Source: Pseudomonadota bacterium
Lineage (GTDB): Bacteria > Pseudomonadota > Gammaproteobacteria > Xanthomonadales > SZUA-36
Length of the DNA stretch: 64,000 nt
Direction of reading: 5' to 3'
Assembly: GCA_015222805.1 (NCBI GenBank)
Contig: JADFVZ010000020.1
Coordinates: forward strand, 24,301 to 88,300
The notes below the pieces were generated by a model that worked only from the letters and a program-made list of their open reading frames with translations, was not told where the DNA came from and did not search any database. Each line of letters begins with the position of its first letter. Positions within the stretch are counted from its first letter, which is position 1. The translations under genes were made by a program, and so were the position numbers. Below, piece after piece: positions 38,598 through 48,891 of the stretch.

Positions 38598-40781
38598 TCA
38601 CTGGTAAACTATTTCCATTTCATCAAGCACATTATCGGCACCGTCCACATACTCCATCACCCAGAGCATATAGCGTGAATCAACACTAATTGACCGGTTT
38701 AGGTCATTGTCGTAATCCCAGTCACCAATGATGCTTTCATAAACGCCATCAAATACCAGGCCAACAAATTCTGCCCTTGCATTTAATGTTGGTGAGCCTG
38801 AGTTACCGCCGGTGATATCCAGTGTACCCAGGTAATTTACCGGGACTGAACCGAGGTCCTTTTTGAGGTATTTCCCGTACTGCTGTTTTTCGATTAACTC
38901 CAGCAGTTTTTGCGGGGAAGCGAATGGATATTCACCTGTTTGCTTGGCAGCTATACCTTCCAGCATTGTGAAAGGTGTTGCGGTGATACCATCCTCGGGT
39001 GAATAACCTTTTACATTGCCATAGGTGATCCTGAGGGTGCTGTTGGCATCGGCATAAACCGGTAGTCCTTGATCATTATAAAATGCGATCAGGGCTTGCA
39101 TGTATTTTGGACGGTAAGCCTGGATATCACCAGATAGTGCTTTAGCCTTTTCACTAATTGCTTCCCTTTCCTTAAATGTGGCCACGGCCAGTTTGATAAA
39201 GGGGTCGCTGCTGTTGTTGAATTCTGCCGGTGACTTATTCATCCAGGCCAGGCGGGTTTCTTCATCGCCCAGTTTTGTTTCAGCAAACATACCATCGAGT
39301 AATTTTCGTAATGACTCGATACTGGATTCTTTGCTTATATCAAAAAAGTTATCCAGGGATTTGACATGCTGAATATGCGGGATGGTGGCATACAACTTGA
39401 TAAAGTGCAGGAGTAAAGCTTTGTCAATGTCACTATCATAACGGCGATCTATAGATTTCATGCGCTGCTCAAAACGTGGTAGATCACGCAACTGATAGCC
39501 GCTATCTCGTTCGAGATCAGGTTTTTGGGATTCATTAGCCAGTTTATACAAGGCGTAGGCCGTACTCATCATGGTGGTTCTTCCCATATAAGCCAGTACC
39601 ATGTCCCGATCCTGGTATTCCTGGCCTTGCAGTATCAGCTGCTCGAGTTCTTTTAAAGAAGAACTATAGAGCTTACTGCGATCAGGTAGCTCTGCTATCC
39701 AGCTGGATAAATCTTTTTCCAGTTGGTCTTTGCGCTGCTGGGTAGTACCTTTGTTATAGCTGGTTATCATGCTGCCGTAATTCTTAGCATAGTTAGCCAG
39801 GCCGGCGAGATTACTCTCATACTTGATGCGTGTGTCGCTGCCCACAGCACAATTGGACTTAATGATATCGATATAATCTTCACGGTAGGCTTTAGCCGTT
39901 GGATAAGACCAGGTGAATTGATTTTTTACTTCGGCTGCGGTTCTATAGCGATTGGTCCGGCCGGGATAACCCAGGACCATAATATAGTCACCTTCGGCAA
40001 CACCTTTTGCGCTAATTATTAAATGGTGCTCCGGTTCATAAGGAACATTATCTTCATTATAATCTGCTGGTTGGCCGTCTTTGCCTACATAAGCACGGTA
40101 GAACCCAAAATCTCCGGTATGCCGTGGCCACATCCAGTTATCAACATTGCCGCCAAATTTACCAATACTGGTGGCAGGAGCGTATACCAGGCGTACATCC
40201 CGAATCATTAACTGCTTAAACAGGTAATATTCCATGCCGCCGTGGAAGTTAACTACCCGGCAGCGATAACGGTCATCGTGTTCACATTCCGCAACCAGGG
40301 TTTTGCTGTTTTTATCAATTGTTTTATAGCGTTCAATACCAGAAATGCCAGTACCCATGTCACCGGTTATATCTGCGGTAACTTGAGTTATTTCTTCGGT
40401 GACATAGACTCGTGAACCCGGGGTGGCCTGTAGTTCCTGGTTGAGTGTCTTTGCCAGGAAACCTTTTTTTAATAAATTATTCTTTTCAGTGGAATTGTAT
40501 TGAACTGATCCGTATACACAATGATGATTGGTGGCTATCAGCCCCTTTGGGGAGACGAAAGACGCTGTGCAGCCTCCCAGGCTAACTATCGCCCCCATCG
40601 GAAACCCGGTTAATTCTGTGAGCGTACCGGGATCAAGCTCTAGCCCGGCAGTTTTTAACTGTTGCGCAATTTCCGGCAGTTGCTGTGGTTGCCACATGCC
40701 TTCATCTGCCTGGCCTGAGGCAGCAAGAAAAGTGATGCAAAGGGTTGCGTAGACAGCGAGACGGCTGATGTTTCGATTCAT
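38598..40781 (-). CDS. S46-family dipeptidyl peptidase (DPP7/DPP11-like)
   Basis: GGCTASFVSPKGLIATNHHCVYG; TGGNSGSPTLNARAEFVGLVFDG. Confidence 0.95.
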   Translation of the reverse strand: MNRNISRLAVYATLCITFLAASGQADEGMWQPQQLPEIAQQLKTAGLELDPGTLTELTGFPMGAIVSLGGCTASFVSPKGLIATNHHCVYGSVQYNSTEKNNLLKKGFLAKTLNQELQATPGSRVYVTEEITQVTADITGDMGTGISGIERYKTIDKNSKTLVAECEHDDRYRCRVVNFHGGMEYYLFKQLMIRDVRLVYAPATSIGKFGGNVDNWMWPRHTGDFGFYRAYVGKDGQPADYNEDNVPYEPEHHLIISAKGVAEGDYIMVLGYPGRTNRYRTAAEVKNQFTWSYPTAKAYREDYIDIIKSNCAVGSDTRIKYESNLAGLANYAKNYGSMITSYNKGTTQQRKDQLEKDLSSWIAELPDRSKLYSSSLKELEQLILQGQEYQDRDMVLAYMGRTTMMSTAYALYKLANESQKPDLERDSGYQLRDLPRFEQRMKSIDRRYDSDIDKALLLHFIKLYATIPHIQHVKSLDNFFDISKESSIESLRKLLDGMFAETKLGDEETRLAWMNKSPAEFNNSSDPFIKLAVATFKEREAISEKAKALSGDIQAYRPKYMQALIAFYNDQGLPVYADANSTLRITYGNVKGYSPEDGITATPFTMLEGIAAKQTGEYPFASPQKLLELIEKQQYGKYLKKDLGSVPVNYLGTLDITGGNSGSPTLNARAEFVGLVFDGVYESIIGDWDYDNDLNRSISVDSRYMLWVMEYVDGADNVLDEMEIVYQ

Positions 40782-40921
40782 GAGAATTTCCTTAAGCGTA
40801 TTTATACTTTAAACAAACTTGTGATGATGTTTTGCTTTGAATAACTGATACTGTAATAAATGTCATATAAGTCGGGTCTGATCTATGTCACAATACTGTG
40901 ATGTTTAAAGGATAAGTAAAA

Positions 40922-41197
40922 ATGAAAAAAGCCCTCATAATGATATTCGCAGCACTAGTTCTCAGCAGTTGTGCCAGTAGCCAGCCTAAAGTTAAACAAT
41001 CCAGCGTAGATTTTGCTAATGCAGAAACACCAGAGGGTGAGGAATTAATTTGTGTTTCAGAATATAAAACCGGCACTCACATTAAAACCAAAACCTGTAT
41101 GACCAAGGCTGAAAAGGATGCAGCGCGAAAAAATTCTGAAGAATTCGTTAACCAACTGAAGCGGATGCCTGAGTTTAAAGGCGAAGGACCGGGCTGA
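40922..41197 (+). CDS. Small hypothetical lipoprotein
   Basis: Lipobox LSSCAS; CVSEYKTGTHIKTKTCMTKAEKDAARK. Confidence 0.7.
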   Translation: MKKALIMIFAALVLSSCASSQPKVKQSSVDFANAETPEGEELICVSEYKTGTHIKTKTCMTKAEKDAARKNSEEFVNQLKRMPEFKGEGPG

Positions 41198-41233
41198 GAC
41201 CGACTTATTGACTAAATAATTGGTGTTCTGACT

Positions 41234-42790
41234 ATGAAATGTATTCTTAATGTGAGCTTTTGTCTCGGACTATTGCTGACATCAGCGGTAATTGCTGCGG
41301 ATGAATACCCGAGCTATTCACTTGCCAGTAGTGATGCTTATGATTTTAGCCGGATTGAAGCCTACACAGGTAAGCATGAGGGTGTCTACGCCCATATAGA
41401 CAAAAACCTGGAAGGTCACTTCAAAAACCTTCAACGTTGGGTGAGTCAGCCCTCAATCAGCGCACAAAATATCGGCATCACCGAAATGGCTGAGTTATTA
41501 CGGGACGACCTGGCAGCCATCGGTTTTTCAGAAACCACCCTTGTACCCACCTCCGGTCATCCGGGTGTGTGGGGCTATTATGATGCCGGCGCAGAAAAAA
41601 CCCTGCTAGTTTACATGATGTACGATGTGCAGCCGGTAAATGAAGATGACTGGGAAAGCCCGCCTTTTGAAGGCAAGCTTGTTGACAGGGATTTTGGCCG
41701 GGTAATGATGGCGCGGGGTGCCACTAACCAGAAAGGTCCTGAGCGGGCGTTTTTAAATGCCCTCGACTCAATCATCAAGGTCAACGGTACATTACCGGTA
41801 AACCTGATGCTGCTGGCAGAAGGTGAAGAAGAACTGGGTTCACCGCATTACCCCGAGTTGGTGGATGTATATGAACAGCGTCTCAAGACTGCAGACGGGG
41901 TTCTGTTCCCGTTTAATTCGCAGAATCTCAACGGTGAATTAACCGTGCTGCTCGGCGTGAAGGGTATCCTTTATTGGGAACTTGAAAGCAAGGGTGGTGC
42001 CTGGGGTGGGCCGGGGCGTAGCGAGATTCATGGTTCATACAAGGCAGTCGTTGATTCACCCGCACAAAGGTTGATCTCGGCTATTGCTTCAATGACCAGT
42101 GCCGATGGCAATACTATCCTGATCGAAGGCTACTACGATGATGTCAAACCGCCTACAGTAGAAGAGTCCATGCTGATAAATACCATGGGTAAAGACTGGT
42201 CGGGAGAGGACTGGAAAAAAGGTTTGTCCCTGAGTAAGTTCATTCATGGGCTGGAAGGGCAGGCTGCCCTGATGCGGTATTTGTATGATGTTACCCTGAA
42301 CGTTGATGGTATCTGGAGTGGCTACACCGGTGAGGGGGTCAAAACCATATTGCCCCACATTGCCACGGCAAAAATGGACTCGCGCCTGCCCCTGGGTGTC
42401 GATCCTGATACCCAGCTGGCACGGATCCGTAAACATCTTGATGACAGTGGTTTTAGCGATATTACCATCCGTAAATTATCCGGTTATCCGGCTGCCCAAA
42501 CATCGGTGGGTGCACCGCTGGTGCTGGCGGCCATGGGTGTCTTTTCCAAATGGGCGAGCATTGATAATGTGATGCCGCGTATCGGTGGCAGTGCACCGTT
42601 TTATCAGTTCACAGAGCGACTGGGCTTGCCTCTTGTATTCAACGGCCTGGGACATGGAACCGGCGCGCACGGCCCCAATGAATATATGTTGATATACCCC
42701 GCCAAAGGGTCAAGCATTGCAGGCCTGGCCGATATTGAAAAGAGTTATGTGGACCTTCTATTCGCACTGGCCAAGCCTGCGCAAGATTAA
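41234..42790 (+). CDS. M20-family metallopeptidase
   Basis: LLVYMMYDVQPVNEDDWESPPFEGK, GATNQKGPERAFLNALD, LLAEGEEELGSPHYPE. Confidence 0.92.
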   Translation: MKCILNVSFCLGLLLTSAVIAADEYPSYSLASSDAYDFSRIEAYTGKHEGVYAHIDKNLEGHFKNLQRWVSQPSISAQNIGITEMAELLRDDLAAIGFSETTLVPTSGHPGVWGYYDAGAEKTLLVYMMYDVQPVNEDDWESPPFEGKLVDRDFGRVMMARGATNQKGPERAFLNALDSIIKVNGTLPVNLMLLAEGEEELGSPHYPELVDVYEQRLKTADGVLFPFNSQNLNGELTVLLGVKGILYWELESKGGAWGGPGRSEIHGSYKAVVDSPAQRLISAIASMTSADGNTILIEGYYDDVKPPTVEESMLINTMGKDWSGEDWKKGLSLSKFIHGLEGQAALMRYLYDVTLNVDGIWSGYTGEGVKTILPHIATAKMDSRLPLGVDPDTQLARIRKHLDDSGFSDITIRKLSGYPAAQTSVGAPLVLAAMGVFSKWASIDNVMPRIGGSAPFYQFTERLGLPLVFNGLGHGTGAHGPNEYMLIYPAKGSSIAGLADIEKSYVDLLFALAKPAQD

Positions 42791-42878
42791 TCATGCCGGG
42801 TTGACTGGCTAGTGCTACTGTTAAATAACCCTGCCTCAAGGATGTTTTATTGTTTATGTTTTTCCTGGCTTTGTATAT

Positions 42879-44003
42879 TTGGTGCCAATGAAAAAGATAG
42901 TTGCCGATCCTAATATCCTCTTGCTGGATAATTTTGCCGCCATCGGCGAGGTTATTAAAGTTCCTGGAAGAGAGTGGAATAACAAACTGGTCAGGGAAGC
43001 TGATGTTTTACTGACGCGATCTGTGACCCGGGTCAATAGTCAGTTGCTGGAAGGCTCGAAGGTCAAATTTATAGGCACTGCCACCAGTGGATTTGATCAC
43101 ATAGACCTGGGCTACCTTAATCAGCAGGGCATAGCCTTTGCCTATTGTCCTGGCAGTAATGCCAACTCCGTCGCCGAGTATGTGCTTGCAGCAATACTTG
43201 CAGTTACACCGCCGGATAAGCCCTTGCGGGGAATGACGGCAGGCATTATCGGTTGCGGACATGTTGGGGGGCGAGTTGCTGAAATTCTGGAGGCTGTCGG
43301 CATTGTGACAATCTTAAATGATCCCCCACTCAGGCAACAAACCGGTGCGACTCGATATCGACCATTGGCAGAGGCCCTGTCTGCCGATATTGTAAGTTTG
43401 CATACGCCGCTGACTACATCTGGTGAATTCCCAACAAAAGGTTTGATCGCCACTAAAGAATTAGAGTCGATGCAAGCTGAAGTAATCCTGATTAATGCCG
43501 CCAGGGGTGGGGTGATTGATGAAACGGCTTTGCTGGAAAAAATGAAACATTGCCCGCCAATGAAAACAGTGATTGATTGTTGGCAGAGTGAGCCATCAGT
43601 TAATCCACTGCTGCTACGTGATGCAAGCCTGGCGACACCACATATTGCTGGATATAGTTATGATGGCAAGCTAAAGGCAGCAATGATGTTGCATGATGCA
43701 CTTTGTGATTACCTGCAGGTAAACAAGAACTGGGAGCTATCGCGCAGTGGGGTGAAAAAAGTTTTAGACCTGCATAAGGTGGAAAGCGAGAAAGCCTGCC
43801 TGAGCCAGGCAGTGCTCTCTTGCTACGATATTAGCGCAGACTCATCGAAGATGAAAAAGTTACTCTATTTTTCATCAATAAAAGCAGCAAGTGCATTTGA
43901 CAACCTTCGAAAAAACTATCCCGTTCGCCGTGAGTTTGATCAAGCAAATATACTGACTGAGCTATACCCGATAGTTTTTGAGAGCCTGGGTTTCTCAAAT
44001 TGA
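42879..44003 (+). CDS. pdxB: Erythronate-4-phosphate dehydrogenase
   Basis: LLTRSVTRVNSQLLEGSKVKFIGTATSGFDHIDLGYL, AGIIGCGHVGGRVAEILEAVGI, INAARGGVIDETALL, TPHIAGYSYDGKLKAA. Confidence 0.9.
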   Translation: MVPMKKIVADPNILLLDNFAAIGEVIKVPGREWNNKLVREADVLLTRSVTRVNSQLLEGSKVKFIGTATSGFDHIDLGYLNQQGIAFAYCPGSNANSVAEYVLAAILAVTPPDKPLRGMTAGIIGCGHVGGRVAEILEAVGIVTILNDPPLRQQTGATRYRPLAEALSADIVSLHTPLTTSGEFPTKGLIATKELESMQAEVILINAARGGVIDETALLEKMKHCPPMKTVIDCWQSEPSVNPLLLRDASLATPHIAGYSYDGKLKAAMMLHDALCDYLQVNKNWELSRSGVKKVLDLHKVESEKACLSQAVLSCYDISADSSKMKKLLYFSSIKAASAFDNLRKNYPVRREFDQANILTELYPIVFESLGFSN

Positions 44004-44091
44004 AGAATAACTAAAGTGCTCGCCAGGGCATTCCTGACTTGTTGTAATTTAACCTTGTCAGGCAATTTCTTGTGTATTTACATACAATAGC

Positions 44092-45954
44092 TTGATGATA
44101 TTCAGGAATTTTTTTATTGCAGTCGCTTTACTACTGCTGTCTGCCTGTTCTGGACAAAATAATATTGATAGCCAGCCTGTTGATATCTCCGAACAATTCC
44201 TGTTGGCTACTTCTCCGTGGAATACACATGATCCGCTGGATGTTTTGGCGGGAAGGGCAACCGACCTTGAGTTTAAACCTGTTATAACCCCGAGGCAGAT
44301 AAAAAGGGATAAAAATGACATGTGGCTGAAACTTGTTCTACAGTCAGTTGAGGGTTTGAATTCGCCCAGGATCCTCGAGCTTCCGGGACACTTGTTTGCA
44401 CGTGTTGATGTGTGGTTCGAGCGTGTTAATGGACAAATTATTACTTTGCACTCGGGCAGTTCATACCCATATAAAGATCGTGTAATCAAACATGCAGGCA
44501 TTGTTTTTCCAATACCCGCCACCAGCAGTGAACCAATTAAAGTTTTAATTAAATATCAAACGGGGACCCCCGTTAACTTTGCAGCTTTAATCTGGCATGA
44601 GGATGCCTGGAATGATTATTTATTTAATCTACGGGGCTGGTATGGTTTTTTTTTTGGTGCAGTACTAATCCTGTGTTTCTATAACTTTTTTCTTGCATTT
44701 ACCCTCAAGGATAAATCGTATTTATACTATGTAGGTTATATTCTTTCCCTTGCAGGCGTAGTAGTTCTATACAGTGGTCTGGCAGAAGAATATTTATGGC
44801 CACTAGGAAAGACCCATACTTATATCCTTATGGTATCCGGCTTTGGGATATTTTTTGGTGTGGGGTTTGTAAACAGTTTCCTGAGGATCAGGGAACGAAT
44901 TCCGATACTGTTTTGGGTATCGTCAGTGGTCACCGTGATGGCATTGGTTTTTGGGATATCCCATGCCTTGAAAATTCATTTTGTACCTTATCAGTTACGC
45001 GGTACATTAATGCATGCTCTGCTGTTGCTCGGCTGTTTTTACTTTATTGGTGTCTCAACTGTCAGTTACCTGATGGGTATCAAGCAGTCACGATTCCTCG
45101 CTTTAAGTATGCTGGCATTGCTTAGCGGTCTGGTGATTTACCTGCTGTATACCTATGGCTGGATAAAATACAACCTGTACTTGATACATGCATTGGAAGT
45201 GGGTTCTTTGATCGAGGGTGTGCTGTTATCCCTGGCGCTTTCAGACAGGATAAACCTGCTTTCACAGGAAAAAGACAGGGCGGAAAAAGAAGCACTGGAT
45301 TCACAGAGGGAATTTTCTAAACGCCTGCTCAAAGCCCAGGAGGCTGATCGTGAAAAGTTCTCAAATACAATGCACGACTCTATCGGGCATGGAATGTTGG
45401 TGCTGAAGCAGAACCTTCAAAGGATTTCCAGGGCTGCAAGTTCTGACGAGAACCCTGAGCTTGGGGGTTATTTAGGCCAGGTTCAGGAACAGGCTGGGTA
45501 TTGCAGTGAAATCCTTGATGATATAAGGCGTATGTCGCATGACCTGCATCCGCATCTGCTTACACGCCTGGGATTGAAAACAGCAATCGAGTCTACCCTC
45601 GATCGGGCATTTTCCAAGCTGGGTATTGAGTGGCAGGCAGATATTGTCGATATTAGCGGAATGTTGGACAGCGACCGGGAAATCATCATATACCGAGTCA
45701 TTCAGGAGTGTATTAATAATATTTTAAAGCATGCAAATGCAAGTGAAGTTGTGTTGTCACTGGGTGTTTACAGCGGGGTTGTGAACGTGAATATCAAAGA
45801 TGACGGTGATGGTTTTAATGTCAATAAAACCACCCAGAACAGCCTCGGCCTTAATGAAATGAAGGACCGACTGACATTGTTCGGGGGCTGGTTTGAGATT
45901 GCCTCGGAAGAGGGCTCAGGTACCCATGTGAAATTTGGACTGCCCAGTGGCTGA
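44092..45954 (+). CDS. 7TMR-DISM sensor histidine kinase (HisKA_3 type) with N-terminal lipobox
   Basis: LLLLSACSG; 7TM region; MHDSIGHGMLVLKQNL H-box; DDGDGFNVNKTTQNSLGLNEMKDRLTLFGG. Confidence 0.9.
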   Translation: MMIFRNFFIAVALLLLSACSGQNNIDSQPVDISEQFLLATSPWNTHDPLDVLAGRATDLEFKPVITPRQIKRDKNDMWLKLVLQSVEGLNSPRILELPGHLFARVDVWFERVNGQIITLHSGSSYPYKDRVIKHAGIVFPIPATSSEPIKVLIKYQTGTPVNFAALIWHEDAWNDYLFNLRGWYGFFFGAVLILCFYNFFLAFTLKDKSYLYYVGYILSLAGVVVLYSGLAEEYLWPLGKTHTYILMVSGFGIFFGVGFVNSFLRIRERIPILFWVSSVVTVMALVFGISHALKIHFVPYQLRGTLMHALLLLGCFYFIGVSTVSYLMGIKQSRFLALSMLALLSGLVIYLLYTYGWIKYNLYLIHALEVGSLIEGVLLSLALSDRINLLSQEKDRAEKEALDSQREFSKRLLKAQEADREKFSNTMHDSIGHGMLVLKQNLQRISRAASSDENPELGGYLGQVQEQAGYCSEILDDIRRMSHDLHPHLLTRLGLKTAIESTLDRAFSKLGIEWQADIVDISGMLDSDREIIIYRVIQECINNILKHANASEVVLSLGVYSGVVNVNIKDDGDGFNVNKTTQNSLGLNEMKDRLTLFGGWFEIASEEGSGTHVKFGLPSG

Positions 45955-46094
45955 CCGCCTGTCCCTGGAAGTCATAAGTACTACTACTCATTGTGGCTAA
46001 GTGCATTCCTGACTACAATTAATAAATGCGGTGGAAAATCTATTTTGGGTTGTACTGCCTCATGTCAAGAATACCTAAGCAGGGTTGATAGAGC

Positions 46095-46751
46095 GTGACG
46101 GAAGAACAGAAAACATTGCTAATTGCGGATGATCATCCAATTTTCAGGCAGGGTATGAAGCAAATCCTGGCGCCGATAGAATGGCTGCGTATTGTGGCGG
46201 AAGCTGAAAGCGGTGAATCAGCACTTACCCAGATCAAATATATCAAGCCGGACATTGCCATGCTGGACCTGGCTATGCCGGGTATGGATGGCCTCAAGGT
46301 ACTGGAAGAGGTTAAGGCTGTATTACCCGGCTTACTGGTAATTATTGTGACCAGTTATGACGATAAAGCCTATCTGGAACGAGCACTTGAGCTGGGTGCA
46401 AATGCCTATGTTGTCAAAGACGGCGCTGCTGAAAATATGGTCCACTGTTTTGAATCCGTCAGGCGTGGCGAAATTTATATCAGCCCCTCCTTAGGTACCC
46501 GCTCACCATTACTGCCGCAGCTGGATGCCGGAGCTTCAGAACTACTTAAATTACTAACTGAAACCGAGCAAACTATTCTTGCCAAAGTTGCCCAGTTTCA
46601 AACCAGCAAAGAAATTGCCAGGGAACTGAATGTCAGTTTCCGCACCATCCAAAACCACCGCGCAAATATATGTACAAAGTTGAATCTAAAAGGTTCACAT
46701 CAGCTTATGAGCTTTGCGCGTAAATACAGTGAATTGCTGGAAGCAGGGTAG
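46095..46751 (+). CDS. NarL/LuxR-family response regulator
   Basis: LLIADDHPIFRQGMKQIL receiver; TETEQTILAKVAQFQTSKEIARELNVSFRTIQNHRANICTKLNLKGSHQLMSFA HTH. Confidence 0.95.
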   Translation: MTEEQKTLLIADDHPIFRQGMKQILAPIEWLRIVAEAESGESALTQIKYIKPDIAMLDLAMPGMDGLKVLEEVKAVLPGLLVIIVTSYDDKAYLERALELGANAYVVKDGAAENMVHCFESVRRGEIYISPSLGTRSPLLPQLDAGASELLKLLTETEQTILAKVAQFQTSKEIARELNVSFRTIQNHRANICTKLNLKGSHQLMSFARKYSELLEAG

Positions 46752-46764
46752 TAATTGGTTGAAT

Positions 46765-48567
46765 CTAGAACCATTTGTCGCGCATATCAAAGCATGCTGG
46801 ATCCAGGTTTTCGAGTAACTGCAATAAGTGAAATACTTCCGGAAGCTCCCAGGAAATAAAATACCTGGCAGTTTGGACTTTTCCATCGAGAAAGTCTTTT
46901 TGTGCAAGATTCATGCTCTTGCCGGTTAATTTCCCCTGGGCAATTAAAGCCTGCTTTAACCACAGCCAGGCCACTACAATCCTGCCAAAACTATCCAGGT
47001 ATAAACTTGCATTTGCCAGGGTTTTATCCGGCCCTTCTGTGAGCAGGGATTTTCCGAGTGTTTGAGTCACTGCAGCCAGTCGAGAGGTGGCCTTGTTGAG
47101 GGTGCCTGCCTCAACATTTAAATCACTGTTATCCGCTAATTCAACAGTTTCAGTTATTAGCTTGAGAAGTTGCTTGAAAGCACCGCTGTTGGCTTGCCAC
47201 AACTTCCTGCCGAGTAAATCCAGTGCCTGGATACCATGGGTGCCTTCGTGAATTGGGTTTAAACGATTGTCCCGGTAGCATTGCTCAACCGGATAGTCAC
47301 GGGTATATCCGGAGCCTCCGAGTACCTGGATGGCGAAATCATTAGCTTTGGTTCCGTAGGTTGATGGAAATGATTTGACCACAGGTGTGAGCAAGTCAAG
47401 TAACTGACCGGCTTTTACTCTTTCATTTTCATCTATTCCAGCTTCTGTCTCATCCATCAGTTTTGATGCATACAGGCATAAGGCAAGACTTCCTTCAACA
47501 TAGGACTTTTGTGCCAGCAACATCCGCCTGATATCAGCATGCTCAATCAGCATAATGGCCTTGCTGGATGGGTCGCGGTTAGATGGCAGCCTTCCCTGTG
47601 GTCGGTTACGTGCGTACTCGAGGGAGCTTAAATAGCCACGGTAACCAATCATGGCGGCACCGAGGCCAACTCCGATTCGGGCTTCGTTCATCATCTTGAA
47701 CATATACATTAAGCCCTGGTTCTCTTCCCCCACAAGGTACCCCCGGCAGTCATCCTGTTCACCAAAATTGAGCACCGTAGATGTAGTTCCGCGGTAACCC
47801 ATTTTGTGGATGAGTCCTGCAACCTGCACATCATTTCTTTGCAGCTTAGAACCATTCTGGTCGACCAGGAATTTTGGGACAATAAATAGCGAAATTCCTT
47901 TAACTCCTGTTGGTGCATCCTTAATCCTTGCCAGTACCAGATGTACGATATTTTCACTGAGTTGGTGGTCGCCGGCAGAGATAAACATTTTCTGGCCTTT
48001 AATCAGGTAGCTGCCATCAGCCTGCAGCAGGGCTGATGTTTTTAGGTCCCCAAGCGATGATCCGACCTCTGGTTCTGTCAGCGCCATTGTTCCGAATATC
48101 CGGCCATTCAGCAGACCGGGCAAGTATTGTTTTTTCTGGGCTGTTGTCGCAAATGCTGCGATCAGGTTTGAGGCAGCTGTGGTTAAAAAGGGGTATCCGG
48201 CAGTGGATGGATTGGCGGAAAAAAAGAAACTTTGACATGCGGATGCAATAACTGCGGGCAGTTGCATGCCACCATTTTCATATAAGTGCCTGCACCCAAT
48301 AAAGCCTGCATCTGAATATTGCTCAAGTGCTGGTTTTACTTCAGGAATAAGCGATATATTTTCACCGTCAAAGCTGGGTTCATGCACATCTGCTTTAGAG
48401 TTGTGGGGAAGAAAATATTTTTCTGCTATTTTTTCTGCAATCTCAATGAAGGCATCAAAAGTTTCCCTGCTATGTTCTTCATAATGTGGGTAGCTAAGTA
48501 AGGACTCTGTGGCTAGTACGTCATAGAGTACAAACTCCAGGTCCCGGAGGTTAATAAGTTGATCCAT
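46765..48567 (-). CDS. Acyl-CoA dehydrogenase-family protein (about 600 aa, extended C-terminus)
   Basis: FGTMALTEPEVGSSLGDLKTSALLQADGSYLIKGQKMFISAGDHQL; IQVLGGSGYTRDYPVEQCYRDNRLNPIHEGTHGIQALDLLGRK. Confidence 0.92.
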   Translation of the reverse strand: MDQLINLRDLEFVLYDVLATESLLSYPHYEEHSRETFDAFIEIAEKIAEKYFLPHNSKADVHEPSFDGENISLIPEVKPALEQYSDAGFIGCRHLYENGGMQLPAVIASACQSFFFSANPSTAGYPFLTTAASNLIAAFATTAQKKQYLPGLLNGRIFGTMALTEPEVGSSLGDLKTSALLQADGSYLIKGQKMFISAGDHQLSENIVHLVLARIKDAPTGVKGISLFIVPKFLVDQNGSKLQRNDVQVAGLIHKMGYRGTTSTVLNFGEQDDCRGYLVGEENQGLMYMFKMMNEARIGVGLGAAMIGYRGYLSSLEYARNRPQGRLPSNRDPSSKAIMLIEHADIRRMLLAQKSYVEGSLALCLYASKLMDETEAGIDENERVKAGQLLDLLTPVVKSFPSTYGTKANDFAIQVLGGSGYTRDYPVEQCYRDNRLNPIHEGTHGIQALDLLGRKLWQANSGAFKQLLKLITETVELADNSDLNVEAGTLNKATSRLAAVTQTLGKSLLTEGPDKTLANASLYLDSFGRIVVAWLWLKQALIAQGKLTGKSMNLAQKDFLDGKVQTARYFISWELPEVFHLLQLLENLDPACFDMRDKWF

Positions 48568-48891
48568 GTATAGACTCGTTGGGCATGTCAGCAATGTCAG
48601 CACGCATTATGTACGATGGTGTCAATTTTTCCTACTTAAGTCTGTGTAATCGCAGGTCCCTAAAATTTATCGCCGAAACCACGGGTTGTTACTATTTTAA
48701 GGATCATGATAAGCGATCGATATAGTTGCAATATGGGGCGGCATGTGCTAGCGTTATTTTTCGTTTTACGAATGATTGATATTTAATATTGAATAAAATA
48801 GCCTATTACAGGTTGTTTTCCGGCAGTCAGCTTTGTAGCTTAACCGGGCATTTGTAGACTGTTAATTGCTTTGTTGCTACGGGGGGTAGGA

